From Sulfuritalea hydrogenivorans sk43H (lineage in GTDB: Bacteria > Pseudomonadota > Gammaproteobacteria > Burkholderiales > Rhodocyclaceae): a stretch of DNA of 64,000 nucleotides. A program made the position numbers and the translations under genes. Below, in pieces: positions 23,864 through 33,190 of the stretch; within the stretch, counting starts at the first letter, position 1; every line of letters begins with the position of its first letter. The notes under the pieces are model-generated. The model was not told where the DNA came from and made no database searches. It was given only the letters and a program-made list of their open reading frames with translations. The stretch lies in the NCBI RefSeq assembly GCF_000828635.1, contig NZ_AP012547.1:1798001-1862000 (forward strand), written 5' to 3'.

Positions 23864-26449
23864 TTACACCGTGACCGTATCCGCCAGCTCCTTGAACTCG
23901 GCGATCTGGTCGAAGTTCATGTAGCGATACACGTCGCCGGCCTTGGCTTCGAGCGACTTGACCTGCTCCATGTACTCGGCCACGGTCGGGATCTTGCCCA
24001 TCAGCGCCGTCACCGCCGCGAGTTCGGCGGAACTCAGATAGACGCGGGTGTCGATGCCCAGGCGGTTGGGGAAGTTGCGGGTCGAGGTCGACACCGCCGT
24101 GCTGCCCTTCCGGATCTGCGCCTGGTTGCCCATGCACAGCGAGCAGCCGGGCATTTCCATGCGCGCGCCGGACTTGCCGAGGATGGCGTAGTAGCCCTCT
24201 TCGTTGAGGATCATGGCGTCCATCTTGGTCGGCGGCGCGATCCACAGCCGCGTCGGGATGTCGGTCTTGCCTTCGAGCACCTTGCCGGCAGCGCGGAAGT
24301 GGCCGATGTTGGTCATGCAGGAGCCGATGAACACTTCGTCGATCTTCTCACCGGCGACTTCCGAAAGAATCTTGACGTCGTCCGGGTCGTTGGGGCAGGC
24401 CAGGATCGGCTCCTTGACGTCGGCCAGGTCGATCTCGATCACGGCAGCGTACTCGGCATCCGCGTCGGGAGCGAGCAGGGTGCCATTGGCGATCCAGGCT
24501 TCCATGGCCTTGACGCGGCGGCCCAGCGCCCGCTTGTCGTCGTAGCCCTCGGCGATCATCCACTTCATCAGCGTGATGTTGGAGCGCATGTACTCGACGA
24601 TCGGCTCCTTGTTCAGGCGCACGGTGCAGCCGGCAGCCGAGCGCTCGGCGGAGGCGTCGGTGAGCTCGAATGCCTGTTCCACCTTGAGGTCGGGCAGGCC
24701 TTCGATTTCGAGGATGCGGCCCGAAAAGATGTTCTTCTTGCCCTGCTTGGCCACGGTCAGCAGGCCGGCCTTGATGGCGTAGAGCGGAATCGCGTTGACC
24801 AGATCGCGCAGCGTGATGCCGGGCTGCAACTTGCCCTTGAAGCGCACCAGTACGGATTCCGGCATGTCCAGCGGCATCACGCCGGTGGCGGCGGCAAAGG
24901 CGACCAGGCCGGAGCCGGCCGGGAAGGAAATGCCGATCGGGAAGCGGGTGTGGCTGTCGCCGCCGGTGCCGACGGTGTCAGGCAGCAGCAGGCGGTTCAA
25001 CCAGGAGTGGATCACGCCGTCGCCGGGACGCAGCGAGATGCCGCCGCGCGCGGTGATGAAGGAGGGCAGGGTGCGGTGGGTCTTGACGTCCACCAGCTTC
25101 GGGTAGGCGGCGGTGTGGCAGAAGGACTGCATCACCAGGTCGGCCGAGAAGCCGAGGCAGGCGAGGTCTTTCAGTTCGTCGCGGGTCATCGGGCCGGTGG
25201 TGTCCTGGCTGCCGACCGAGGTCATCTTGGGTTCGCAGTAGGTGCCCGGGCGGATGCCCTTGCCTTCCGGCATGCCGCAAGCGCGGCCGACCATCTTCTG
25301 TGCCAGCGAATAGCCCTTGCCGGAATCCTTCGGCGCCTGCGGCAGGCGGAACAGCGTCGACACTGGCAGGCCGAGGAACTCGCGGGCCTTGGTGGTGAGG
25401 CCGCGGCCGATGATCAGGTTGATGCGGCCGCCGGCGCGCACTTCGTCGAAAATGACATCGGACTTGACCTTGAACTCGGAGATCACGACGCCGTTCTTCA
25501 GTGCCTTGCCTTCATAGGGACGCAGCTCGACTTCGTCGCCCATGTTCATCTGCTCGACGTCGAGCTCGATCGGCAGGGCGCCGGCATCTTCCATGGTGTT
25601 GTAGAAAATCGGCGCGATCTTGGTGCCCAGACACACGCCGCCGAAACGCTTGTTGGGGACGAAGGGAATGTCCTCGCCGGTGAACCACAGCACGGAATTG
25701 GTCGCGGACTTGCGCGAGGAGCCGGTGCCGACCACGTCGCCGACGTAGGCGACCAGGTTGCCCTTGGCCTTGAGCGCGTCGAGCTGCTTGATCGGGCCGC
25801 GTTCGCCGGCCTTGTCGGCCTCGATGCCGGGGCGCGGGTTCTTCAGCATGGCCAGGCCGTGCAGCGGGATGTCGGGGCGGCTCCAGGCGTCGGGGGCGGG
25901 CGAGAGGTCGTCGGTATTGGTTTCGCCGGTGACCTTGAAAATCGTGACCTTCAGCGATTGCGGTACTTCCGGACGCTCGGTGAACCACTCGGCATCGGCC
26001 CAGGACTGCATGACCGCTTTGGCATTGGCGCTGCCGGCCTTGGCTTTTTCCGCGACATCGTGGAAGAAGTCGAACATCAGCAGCGTGGATTTCAGCGCCT
26101 TGGCGGCCGTGGCGCCGACCACGGCGTCGTCGAGCATGTCGATCAGCGGCTTCACGTTGTAGCCGCCGACCATGGTGCCGAGCAGTTCGGTGGCCTTTTC
26201 GCGCGAGATCAGCGCGCACGCCGTCTTGCCGGCGCCGACTCCTGCGAGGAACTCGGCCTTGACCTTGGCCGCGTCATCGACACCGGCCGGCACGCGGTAG
26301 GTGATCAGGTCGACCAGGAAGGCCTCTTCGCCCTTGGGCGGGTTCTTCAGCAGCGCCATCAGTTCTTCGGTCTGCTGCTTGGTCAGCGGCAGCGGCGGAA
26401 TGCCAAGGCTGGCGCGTTCGGCGACGTGTTGGCGATAGGCTTCAAGCAT
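23864..26449 (-). CDS. acnB: Aconitate hydratase B
   Basis: 861 residues, the normal AcnB length. It isomerises citrate to isocitrate in the TCA cycle. The N-terminal HEAT-like and swivel domains are followed by the Fe-S catalytic core; cluster Cys residues are in [12 protein letters not shown] and in GCSLCMGNQ. Other AcnB landmarks are [13 protein letters not shown] at the start, [15 protein letters not shown], and [23 protein letters not shown]. It ends with the usual NFDQIAEF tail. It heads the leftward TCA arm, followed upstream by a CitE-like gene and mdh. The stretch [13 protein letters not shown] is 19/22 similar at DNA level to the dispersed repeat but causes no length change. Confidence 0.97.
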   Translation of the reverse strand: MLEAYRQHVAERASLGIPPLPLTKQQTEELMALLKNPPKGEEAFLVDLITYRVPAGVDDAAKVKAEFLAGVGAGKTACALISREKATELLGTMVGGYNVKPLIDMLDDAVVGATAAKALKSTLLMFDFFHDVAEKAKAGSANAKAVMQSWADAEWFTERPEVPQSLKVTIFKVTGETNTDDLSPAPDAWSRPDIPLHGLAMLKNPRPGIEADKAGERGPIKQLDALKAKGNLVAYVGDVVGTGSSRKSATNSVLWFTGEDIPFVPNKRFGGVCLGTKIAPIFYNTMEDAGALPIELDVEQMNMGDEVELRPYEGKALKNGVVISEFKVKSDVIFDEVRAGGRINLIIGRGLTTKAREFLGLPVSTLFRLPQAPKDSGKGYSLAQKMVGRACGMPEGKGIRPGTYCEPKMTSVGSQDTTGPMTRDELKDLACLGFSADLVMQSFCHTAAYPKLVDVKTHRTLPSFITARGGISLRPGDGVIHSWLNRLLLPDTVGTGGDSHTRFPIGISFPAGSGLVAFAAATGVMPLDMPESVLVRFKGKLQPGITLRDLVNAIPLYAIKAGLLTVAKQGKKNIFSGRILEIEGLPDLKVEQAFELTDASAERSAAGCTVRLNKEPIVEYMRSNITLMKWMIAEGYDDKRALGRRVKAMEAWIANGTLLAPDADAEYAAVIEIDLADVKEPILACPNDPDDVKILSEVAGEKIDEVFIGSCMTNIGHFRAAGKVLEGKTDIPTRLWIAPPTKMDAMILNEEGYYAILGKSGARMEMPGCSLCMGNQAQIRKGSTAVSTSTRNFPNRLGIDTRVYLSSAELAAVTALMGKIPTVAEYMEQVKSLEAKAGDVYRYMNFDQIAEFKELADTVTV
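26219..26240 (-). repeat. Possible degenerate copy of the dispersed repeat within acnB
   Basis: The reverse complement reads AGTCGGCGCCGGC then AAGACGGCG, 19 of 22 identical to the copy at 23821. It falls in codons for GVGAGKTA, where AcnB proteins vary but keep their length. Chance similarity in GC-rich coding DNA is quite possible. Confidence 0.3.
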
Positions 26450-26470
26450 GATGAGTTCCTCTTGTTGGGA

Positions 26471-27508
26471 TCAGTGGGAAACGATGGATGGGTCTTGTGC
26501 GGCAGTATTGAAGAAGCTCTGTCGAGCCTCGGGCGGCAGCGCCGCGCCGGTGGCGTGGGCCCGGCGCAACAACTCCCAGTAGTAGCGATAGGAAGCCCGG
26601 TCGTGCAGTTTGCCTTCCCAGGCAATCGGCCCCCAGCCGGCATTTTGCGCGGCGAGCAGGATGCCGGCGGCTTCGGTCACTTCGGCAAAGTCGGGACGCA
26701 TGGCCTCGACGATGGGCTGGATCTGGCGCGGGTGGATGCTCCACATGCGCAGGAAGCCGAACTCGTTCCTCGCCCGGCGAGCGTCCTCGCGAACCACGTC
26801 GGGATCGTTGAGCTCGGTGGTCACGTTGTGGGCAGGAATCACACCGTTGCCCAGCGCGGCCGCGGCGATGTCGCACTTGGCACGCGCAATCAGCGGATGC
26901 GAGAACTGGCCGGGCGAGCGCATCGCGCTGCCGGGAATCGCGCCGTGGTGCGCGCTGACGAAATCCATCAGGCCGAAGTCGATCGATTCGACACGGGGCA
27001 GGGCGGCGATCTGCCAGACTTCGTGCAGCGCGCCGGGAGTTTCGATCAGGACATGGACCGGAATCTCGCGCTCGATGTTGTAGAGCGTGCGAACTTCGTC
27101 GAGGGCTACGATTTGCGTCAGCGCGTCGTCCGCGCTGGCGACCTTGGGCAGGACGATGTAAGCCACCCGCTGCCCGGCATGACCGACAATGATCTGCAAA
27201 TCCTCGCGCCAGTGCGGATGGCCAACATCGTGGATGCGCGCCCCCAGCCGGTGGTGGCGATTGGAAGCATCCATCAGCAGCTCGGCCACCATGCCGGCGT
27301 GTTCGGCCTCGTGTCCGGCGGCCGCGCCATCTTCGCAATCGGCGGTGACGTCGAAGATCGGCCGCTCGTCGGCCAGCAGTTCGCTTTGCAACTGCAGGGC
27401 CTTGCGGATGGTTTTTTCGGAGCCCGCATAGTGCTCGCAGGCGGCGAGCGCCGGAAAGGCCTTAACGCTTTTGTACAGGACGGCGGCAGGATGAAGCGGC
27501 GGGTTCAC
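26471..27508 (-). CDS. HpcH/HpaI aldolase / citrate lyase beta (CitE)-like protein
   Basis: 345 residues. The CitE/malyl-CoA lyase fold is seen in FDVTADCEDGAAAGHEAEH, YIVLPKVASADDALTQI, PVHVLIETPGALHEVWQIAALPRVESIDFGLMDFVSAHHGAIPG (the Glu and Asp metal ligands) and MWSIHPRQIQPIVEAM. No citrate lyase alpha or gamma genes are present, so it is unlikely to be a true citrate lyase subunit. A (methyl)malyl-CoA or related CoA-ester lyase is more likely. It sits between acnB (21 bp) and mdh (34 bp), a recurring betaproteobacterial arrangement. Confidence 0.85.
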   Translation of the reverse strand: MNPPLHPAAVLYKSVKAFPALAACEHYAGSEKTIRKALQLQSELLADERPIFDVTADCEDGAAAGHEAEHAGMVAELLMDASNRHHRLGARIHDVGHPHWREDLQIIVGHAGQRVAYIVLPKVASADDALTQIVALDEVRTLYNIEREIPVHVLIETPGALHEVWQIAALPRVESIDFGLMDFVSAHHGAIPGSAMRSPGQFSHPLIARAKCDIAAAALGNGVIPAHNVTTELNDPDVVREDARRARNEFGFLRMWSIHPRQIQPIVEAMRPDFAEVTEAAGILLAAQNAGWGPIAWEGKLHDRASYRYYWELLRRAHATGAALPPEARQSFFNTAAQDPSIVSH

Positions 27509-27542
27509 TTCCGTGCGCTCCGCTTCATCCCGCCGTCTGTCA

Positions 27543-28532
27543 TCAGCCGAGGAGGCTGGCGACGCCGGCTTGCTCTTCCTGCAACTCGGCCAGGGTCTTG
27601 TCCATCATGGTGCGCGAGTAGTCGTCGATGGCCAGGCCTTCGACGCGCTTGTATTCGCCAGCTTCGGTAGTGACCGGGACGCCGTAGATGATGTCCTTCG
27701 GGATGCCGTAGCTGCCGTCGGAGGGCACGCCCATGGTGACCCATTTGCCCTTGGTGCCCAGCGCCCAGTCGCGCATGTGGTCGATCGCGGCGTTGGCGGC
27801 GGAAGCAGCGGACGATGCGCCACGCGCGGCGATGATGGCGGCGCCACGCTTGCCGACGGTGGGGATGTACTCGTTCCTGTACCAGGCTTCGTCGCCGATC
27901 GCGGCCGGTGCGGCGGTGCCGGCGACGGTGCAGAAGCGGACATCGGGATACATGGTGGGCGAGTGGTTGCCCCAGACGATCATCTTCTCGATGTCGGTCA
28001 CGGCCTTGCCGGTGCGGGTGGCGAGTTGCGACACGGCGCGGTTGTGGTCCAGGCGCAGCATGGCGGTGAAGTTTTTCGACGGCAGGCTGGGAGCGGATTT
28101 CATGGCGATGTAGGCGTTGGTGTTGGCGGGATTGCCGACCACCAGAACTTTGACATTGCGCGAAGCGACATCGTTCAGCGCCTTACCCTGCTCGATGAAT
28201 ATCTTGGCGTTTTCCATCAGCAGGTCCTTGCGTTCCATCCCCGGGCCGCGCGGCTTGGCGCCGACCAGCAGGGCGTAGTCGGCGTCCTTGAAGGCGACCT
28301 TGGGATCATCGGTACCGACCATGCCGGCCAGTGTCGGGAAGGCGCAGTCGTCAAGTTCCATCATGACGCCCTTCAAGGCGGCCTGTGCCTTTTCCATCGG
28401 CAGTTCGAGCATTTGCAGGATCACGGGTTGATCCTTTCCAAGCATTTCACCGGCGGCGATGCGAAACACCAGGGCGTATCCGATTTGCCCGGCGGCGCCG
28501 GTCACTGCAACACGAACGGGGGCTTTTGCCAT
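27543..28532 (-). CDS. mdh: Malate dehydrogenase
   Basis: 329 residues. It oxidises malate to oxaloacetate with NAD+. The N-terminal Rossmann loop is [25 protein letters not shown]. The substrate-binding RxxxxRxD-type loop is in [19 protein letters not shown], and the catalytic His lies in [13 protein letters not shown]. Length and sequence fit the cytosolic-type MDH of betaproteobacteria rather than the shorter enterobacterial form. It is the first gene of the leftward mdh-citE-acnB unit; the start faces gntR across about 215 bp that carry an 18-bp palindrome. Confidence 0.96.
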   Translation of the reverse strand: MAKAPVRVAVTGAAGQIGYALVFRIAAGEMLGKDQPVILQMLELPMEKAQAALKGVMMELDDCAFPTLAGMVGTDDPKVAFKDADYALLVGAKPRGPGMERKDLLMENAKIFIEQGKALNDVASRNVKVLVVGNPANTNAYIAMKSAPSLPSKNFTAMLRLDHNRAVSQLATRTGKAVTDIEKMIVWGNHSPTMYPDVRFCTVAGTAAPAAIGDEAWYRNEYIPTVGKRGAAIIAARGASSAASAANAAIDHMRDWALGTKGKWVTMGVPSDGSYGIPKDIIYGVPVTTEAGEYKRVEGLAIDDYSRTMMDKTLAELQEEQAGVASLLG

Positions 28533-28690
28533 TTGTAGAACTCCTGTATCAATTTGAATCGATTGGACAAGACTGCAAGAAAGCGGGCGGATCGGACAGC
28601 GTACTGCGAGGCAGAGACTTTACGCCTGATGCGACGTGATCGTTGGGGCGAATCTTAATTCCTGTGCTGCGCTGTGTCAATATCTGTCAA

Positions 28691-28708
28691 ATGTCTTATA
28701 TAAGACAT
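28691..28708. promoter_or_regulatory. Perfect 18-bp palindrome, candidate operator of the GntR regulator
   Basis: ATGTCTTATATAAGACAT is its own reverse complement. It is centred in the mdh-gntR divergent region, inside what looks like the gntR core promoter. GntR-family proteins bind such dyads. The left half recurs (TTGTCTTATA) at 29572-29581 ahead of sdhC, which links the site to the TCA genes. Confidence 0.7.
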
Positions 28709-28746
28709 AAGATATGGTGTGGACGAGGCGTGGAAATTGTGGTCAA

Positions 28747-29523
28747 ATGCCGGTCATGCCGGATTCTATTGATTCTCTCAAAGGGGTTTCCTCCGGGGCG
28801 GCGTCTTCGCCGACCTTCAGTCCCTTGTATCGTCAAATCAAGAGCCTGCTTCTGCAGCGGCTCGAATCCGGCGAATGGCGTCCGGGCGAGGCCATTCCCA
28901 GCGAATCCGAACTTGCAACCCGTTTCAACGTCAGCCAGGGCACGGTGCGCAAGGCCATCGACGAAATGGCGGCGGAGAATCTGCTGATCCGGCGGCAAGG
29001 CAAGGGGACTTTCGTCGCTTCTCATGACGACCCGCGCGCCTTCTTTCGTTTTTTGCGTCTGGTGCCATTGTCCGGAGGCATCGAGCAGGCCCAGAGCGTC
29101 CCGCTTGAATGCTGGCGCGCCAAAGCCGGCCCGGAAGTGGCGCGCATGCTCGAACTGAATATCGGCGATCCGATCAACATCGTTCGTCGCCTGTTGCAAT
29201 TTGCCGGCAAACCTGTGGTGGTCGACGAAATCTATCTGCCCGGCAGCATTTTCGGCACCGTGACGCTGGAGATGCTGCGCGACTACCAGGGATCGCTCTA
29301 CAGCTTTTTCGAGAACCGCTTCGGCATCCGCATGATTCGGGCCGAAGAGCGCTTGCGCGCCGTCCCCGCAGACCGCGCCAGTGCCGAGTTATTGCGTGTG
29401 GCTGAGGGCAGCCCCTTGCTGTCTGTCGAGCGCGTCAGTTTCTCTTACGGCGACAAACCCGTCGAGTGGCGGCGCGGTCTTTATTCGACCAACGAGCATT
29501 GCTATTTCAACGAACTTGGCTAG
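28747..29523 (+). CDS. GntR/HutC-family transcriptional regulator of the TCA cluster
   Basis: 258 residues from ATG 28747 (ATG 28756 is equally possible; neither has a strong ribosome-binding site). The winged HTH (about 25-90) reads PLYRQIKSLLLQRLESGEWRPGEAIPSESELATRFNVSQGTVRKAIDEMAAENLLIRRQGKGTFV. The UTRA ligand domain follows and ends with LLSVERVSFSYGDKPVEWRRGLYSTNEHCYF. It stands between the two TCA arms with a perfect palindrome at its promoter, so it is probably an autoregulated regulator of mdh and sdh. The ligand may be a TCA intermediate (inference). Confidence 0.9.
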   Translation: MPVMPDSIDSLKGVSSGAASSPTFSPLYRQIKSLLLQRLESGEWRPGEAIPSESELATRFNVSQGTVRKAIDEMAAENLLIRRQGKGTFVASHDDPRAFFRFLRLVPLSGGIEQAQSVPLECWRAKAGPEVARMLELNIGDPINIVRRLLQFAGKPVVVDEIYLPGSIFGTVTLEMLRDYQGSLYSFFENRFGIRMIRAEERLRAVPADRASAELLRVAEGSPLLSVERVSFSYGDKPVEWRRGLYSTNEHCYFNELG

Positions 29524-29554
29524 GGTGTGTTCTAGTGTTGCGTATAAAATTTGT

Positions 29555-29583
29555 TTTCAACATGATGCTGTTTGTCTTATAGT
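29555..29583 (+). promoter_or_regulatory. sdhC promoter overlapped by a GntR half-site
   Basis: A -35-like TTTCAA at 29555-29560 and a -10-like TATAGT at 29578-29583 are 17 bp apart. TTGTCTTATA at 29572-29581 repeats nine of the ten bases of the left arm of the 28691 palindrome and covers the -10 region. The right arm is not conserved. Confidence 0.45.
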
Positions 29584-29613
29584 GCGGCGCATCAAAAACG
29601 GAGATATCTTCTT

Positions 29614-30009
29614 ATGCCAGAGATAACCAAACAGCGTCCGAAATATCTGGCGCTGCACGAAATTCGGCTGCCCCTGGCCGGGTTTGCATCGATATTGCAC
29701 CGCGTCAGCGGTGCCGGCCTGTTTCTCATGCTGCCCTTGCTGATCTGGATCCTGCAACTCTCGCTTGGTTCTACGCAGGAAAGCGCCGATCTGTTCAAGG
29801 CCGTGACCGGCAACCTGCTGGTCAAGCTGGTCCTGCTGGGTCTGCTGTGGGCGTTCCTGCACCACTTCTGCATGGGCATCCGCATCCTGCTGATCGACAT
29901 TCACGTCGGCGTGGAAAAACAGCAGGCCCACAACTCCGCCGTTGCCGTGATGGTCGTCAGCCTTGCGCTGACCCTGATCTTCGGCCTCAAGCTGCTGGGA
30001 GCCTACTGA
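29614..30009 (+). CDS. sdhC: Succinate dehydrogenase cytochrome b556 subunit
   Basis: 131 residues with three membrane helices. The family opening RPKYLALHEIRLPLAGFASILHRVSGAGLFLMLP includes the HRVSG quinone-site motif. The haem-ligand His is in AFLHHFCMGIRILLIDIH. It anchors SdhAB to the inner membrane and binds ubiquinone and haem b. ATG 29614 has GGAG 10-14 bp upstream. It starts the sdhCDAB-sdhE run and lies one base from sdhD. Confidence 0.94.
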   Translation: MPEITKQRPKYLALHEIRLPLAGFASILHRVSGAGLFLMLPLLIWILQLSLGSTQESADLFKAVTGNLLVKLVLLGLLWAFLHHFCMGIRILLIDIHVGVEKQQAHNSAVAVMVVSLALTLIFGLKLLGAY

Positions 30010-30010
30010 C

Positions 30011-30355
30011 ATGAAGCGACTGGTTGTTGGTGCCCATTACGGGCTCATGGACTGGCTGGCGCAACGCGTCACCGGCGTCGTCATGGCGCTCTATACGGTC
30101 ATCATGTTCGCGGCGACACTGGGCGGCGTCACCGCTTCCCGCGAAGCCTGGCGTGCCTTCATGGCGAATGGCTTCATCCGCTACATCACCTTCCTGTTCA
30201 TCATCAGCCTCTGCTACCACGCCTGGGTCGGCGTGAGGGACATCTGGATGGACTACCTCAATTCCGCGGCGGTCCGCGTCATCCTGCACGTGCTGACGCT
30301 GCTCGCCCTGGTCGGCTATGCCGGCTGGGCAGTTCAGATCATCTGGAGACTGTGA
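30011..30355 (+). CDS. sdhD: Succinate dehydrogenase membrane anchor subunit
   Basis: 114 residues with three membrane helices. GLMDWLAQRVTGVVMALYTVIMF is the first; the His in LCYHAWVGVRDIWMDY is the expected haem b ligand and the following Asp-Tyr helps form the quinone site. The start is one base after the sdhC stop. Together with SdhC it forms the anchor of complex II. Confidence 0.94.
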   Translation: MKRLVVGAHYGLMDWLAQRVTGVVMALYTVIMFAATLGGVTASREAWRAFMANGFIRYITFLFIISLCYHAWVGVRDIWMDYLNSAAVRVILHVLTLLALVGYAGWAVQIIWRL

Positions 30356-30357
30356 TA

Positions 30358-32145
30358 GTGAATTACACCGTTCGCAAATTCGATGCGGTCATCGTCGGCG
30401 CCGGCGGCGCCGGCCTGCGCGCCGCGATTCAACTGTCAGAGGCCGGCTTCAAGACCGCCGTGCTGACCAAGGTTTTCCCGACCCGTTCGCACACCGTCGC
30501 GGCGCAGGGTGGTGTCGCCGCCAGCCTGGGCAATTCCGAGGAAGACAACTGGCACTGGCACATGTACGACACCGTCAAGGGTTCCGACTGGCTCGGCGAC
30601 CAGGACGCGATCGAATTCATGTGCCGCAAGGCCAACGAAGTCGTGGTCGAACTCGAGCACTACGGCATGCCTTTCGATCGCCTCGACAACGGCAAGATCT
30701 ACCAGCGCCCCTTCGGCGGCCACATGTCGAACTTCGGCGAAAAGCCGGTGCGCCGCTCCTGCGCCGCGGCCGACCGCACCGGTCACGCCATGCTGCATGC
30801 GATGTACCAGCGCAACGTCAAGGTCAATACGCAATTCTTCGTCGAATGGCAGGCGCTCGATCTGGTGCGCGATGCCGAGGGCGAAGTGCTGGGCGTCACC
30901 GCCATGGACATGGAGACCGGCGAGATCGTGGTCTTCCACGCCAAGGCCACCATCTTCGCCACCGGTGGAGCGGGGCGCATCTACTATTCCTCGACCAACG
31001 CCTTCATCAATACCGGCGATGGCCTGGGCATGGCAGCGCGTGCTGGGATTCCGCTGGAAGACATGGAGTTCTGGCAATTCCACCCGACCGGCGTCGCCGG
31101 CGCCGGGGTGCTGATCACCGAAGGCGTGCGCGGCGAAGGCGGCATCCTGCGCAACTCGGCCGGCGAGCGCTTCATGGAGCGTTATGCTCCCAACGCCAAG
31201 GACCTGGCCTCGCGCGACGTCGTCTCGCGCGCGATGACCACCGAAATCAACGAAGGCCGCGGCTGCGGCCCGAGCAAGGATTTCGTGTTGCTCGACATCA
31301 CGCACCTGCCGCCCGAAACCATCATGAAGCGCCTGCCCGGCATTCACGAAATCGGCATCCAGTTCGCCGGCGTCGATTGCCTCAAGGAGCCGATCCCGGT
31401 GGTGCCGACCTGCCATTACCAGATGGGCGGCATTCCCACCAACTACCACGGCCAGGTCGTGGTACCCGGCAAGCGCTCGATGAGCGAGATCGTGTCGGGC
31501 TTCTACGCCGCCGGCGAATGCGCCTGTGCGTCGGTCCACGGCGCCAACCGCCTGGGTACCAACTCGCTGCTCGACCTGCTGGTGTTCGGCAAGTCGGCCG
31601 GCGAAACGGCCGTCAGCGATCTGCAGAAGAGCGTCAAGGCGCACAAGCCGCTGCCGCAGGAGTGCATCGACAAGACCCTGGCGCGCCTCGATCGCCTCAA
31701 CCATCAGAAGGACGGCGCCAGCGTGCACGACACGCGACTGGCCATGCAGCGCAGCATGCAGAAGCATGCCGGCGTGTTCCGCTTCAGCGGCCTGCTGAAA
31801 GAGGGCGTGGAAAAGATTCTCGAAGTGCAGAAGGATGTTCAGCGCACCGAGATCAAGGACAAGTCGAAGATCTTCAACACCGCGCGCATCGAGGCGCTTG
31901 AACTCGACAACCTGATCGAAGTGGCGGTGGCCACCATGATCTCGGCCGAGGCGCGCAAGGAATCGCGCGGCGCCCACGTTCGCGATGATGCGCCGGATAC
32001 GCCGGAGCGTCCGGATGGACGGGACGACCAGAACTGGCTCAAGCACACCTTCTGGTACAAGGAAGACAATCGACTGGACTACAAGGCCGTGAAGCTCACT
32101 CCGCTGACTGTCGACACCATTGAGCTCAAGAAGCGCGCCTACTGA
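30358..32145 (+). CDS. sdhA: Succinate dehydrogenase flavoprotein subunit
   Basis: 595 residues. The FAD-binding loop is VIVGAGGAGLRAAIQLSEAG. His45 in TRSHTVAAQGG is the covalent FAD attachment site. HPTGVAGAGVLITEGVRGEGG and the Arg in SRAMTTEI form the active site. It oxidises succinate to fumarate as part of complex II. GTG 30358 was chosen because GGAG at 30345-30348 is 9 bp away; GTG 30352 is only 3 bp away. The gene start is within 3 bp of the sdhD stop. Confidence 0.96.
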   Translation: MNYTVRKFDAVIVGAGGAGLRAAIQLSEAGFKTAVLTKVFPTRSHTVAAQGGVAASLGNSEEDNWHWHMYDTVKGSDWLGDQDAIEFMCRKANEVVVELEHYGMPFDRLDNGKIYQRPFGGHMSNFGEKPVRRSCAAADRTGHAMLHAMYQRNVKVNTQFFVEWQALDLVRDAEGEVLGVTAMDMETGEIVVFHAKATIFATGGAGRIYYSSTNAFINTGDGLGMAARAGIPLEDMEFWQFHPTGVAGAGVLITEGVRGEGGILRNSAGERFMERYAPNAKDLASRDVVSRAMTTEINEGRGCGPSKDFVLLDITHLPPETIMKRLPGIHEIGIQFAGVDCLKEPIPVVPTCHYQMGGIPTNYHGQVVVPGKRSMSEIVSGFYAAGECACASVHGANRLGTNSLLDLLVFGKSAGETAVSDLQKSVKAHKPLPQECIDKTLARLDRLNHQKDGASVHDTRLAMQRSMQKHAGVFRFSGLLKEGVEKILEVQKDVQRTEIKDKSKIFNTARIEALELDNLIEVAVATMISAEARKESRGAHVRDDAPDTPERPDGRDDQNWLKHTFWYKEDNRLDYKAVKLTPLTVDTIELKKRAY

Positions 32146-32158
32146 CAAGGAACAGACG

Positions 32159-32881
32159 ATGACGAACGCCACCCGTACCGTCCAATTCAAGATCTATCGC
32201 TACGATCCGGATCAGGACGCCAAGCCCTACATGCAGGACATCTCGGTCGAGATTGATTCGACCGACCGCAAGTTGCTCGATGCCATGGTCAAGCTCAAGG
32301 CCAAGGACGATTCGATCTCCTTCCGCCGTTCCTGCCGAGAAGGCGTCTGCGGTTCCGACGCGATGAACATCAACGGCAAGAACGGCCTGGCCTGCCTTAC
32401 CGCGATGGACAGTTTCCCCGAGGGCAAACCGATCGTGCTGCGCCCGCTGCCGGGCCTCCCGGTGATCCGCGACCTGATCGTGGACATGACGCAGTTCTTC
32501 AAGCAGTACAACTCGATCAAGCCCTACCTGATCAACAACGATCCGCCGCCCGAGCGCGAGCGCCTGCAGTCGCCGGAGGACCGCGAAGAACTGAACGGCC
32601 TCTACGAGTGCATCCTGTGCGCCTGCTGTTCCACCTCCTGCCCGTCATTCTGGTGGAACCCGGACAAGTTCGTCGGCCCGGCCGGCCTGCTGGCCGCCTA
32701 TCGCTTCATCGCCGACACGCGCGACCAAGCCACCAGCGAGCGCCTCGACAACCTTGAAGACCCCTATCGCCTGTTCCGTTGCCACACCATCATGAATTGC
32801 GTCGATGTGTGCCCGAAGGGACTGAACCCGACCAAGGCGATCGGCAAAATCAAGGAAATGATGGTCAGACGGGCCGTCTGA
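32159..32881 (+). CDS. sdhB: Succinate dehydrogenase iron-sulfur subunit
   Basis: 240 residues. The [2Fe-2S] ligands are in SCREGVCGSDAMNINGKNGLAC. The [4Fe-4S] motif is CILCACCSTSC, and the [3Fe-4S] Cys residues are in FRCHTIMNCVDVCPKGLNP. It passes electrons from FAD to ubiquinone. AAGGAACAG precedes ATG 32159. Two bases separate it from sdhE. Confidence 0.96.
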   Translation: MTNATRTVQFKIYRYDPDQDAKPYMQDISVEIDSTDRKLLDAMVKLKAKDDSISFRRSCREGVCGSDAMNINGKNGLACLTAMDSFPEGKPIVLRPLPGLPVIRDLIVDMTQFFKQYNSIKPYLINNDPPPERERLQSPEDREELNGLYECILCACCSTSCPSFWWNPDKFVGPAGLLAAYRFIADTRDQATSERLDNLEDPYRLFRCHTIMNCVDVCPKGLNPTKAIGKIKEMMVRRAV

Positions 32882-32883
32882 CG

Positions 32884-33153
32884 ATGGATGAAGATCGCAA
32901 GGCGCGCATCAATCGCCTGAAATGGCATTGCCGGCGCGCTTTGCTGGAACTGGATCTGGTGTTTGAGCGCTTCTGGGAACGTCACAGCGACGATCTGGAT
33001 GCGCAGGGCGAAGCAGCGCTGGAAAGTCTGCTGGAACTGGAAGACCACGATCTGTGGGCGTTGGTGAGCGGCAGGGAAGTCACCGGCGATCTGCAACAGG
33101 CAGCAATGATTGAGCGGCTGCGGGAAGTTTCACCGATAGCCAATTTTGAGTAA
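32884..33153 (+). CDS. sdhE: FAD assembly factor SdhE (CptB/YgfY family)
   Basis: 89 residues. SdhE promotes covalent FAD attachment to Sdh[27 protein letters not shown] aligns with the family start, and [15 protein letters not shown] with its middle. The hallmark R-G-x-x-E motif reads R18-A-L-L-E22 here, so Gly is replaced by Ala. Its location directly after sdhB supports the assignment. Confidence 0.9.
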   Translation: MDEDRKARINRLKWHCRRALLELDLVFERFWERHSDDLDAQGEAALESLLELEDHDLWALVSGREVTGDLQQAAMIERLREVSPIANFE

Positions 33154-33190
33154 CAGCGGCATTTCAACGGACCTGAATGAGGATCTGACC

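Noticed and set aside
26219-26245. GVGAGKT in AcnB as a P-loop or as an inserted repeat
   Set aside because: The residue that should be the first Gly of GxxxxGKT is Ala. AcnB shows no length change here compared with the E. coli protein as I recall it.
23648-27670. A 1340-codon open frame on the plus strand across acnB and the CitE-like gene
   Set aside because: It is antisense to two confidently identified enzymes and follows from the high GC content and codon bias. Its translation has no recognisable domain.
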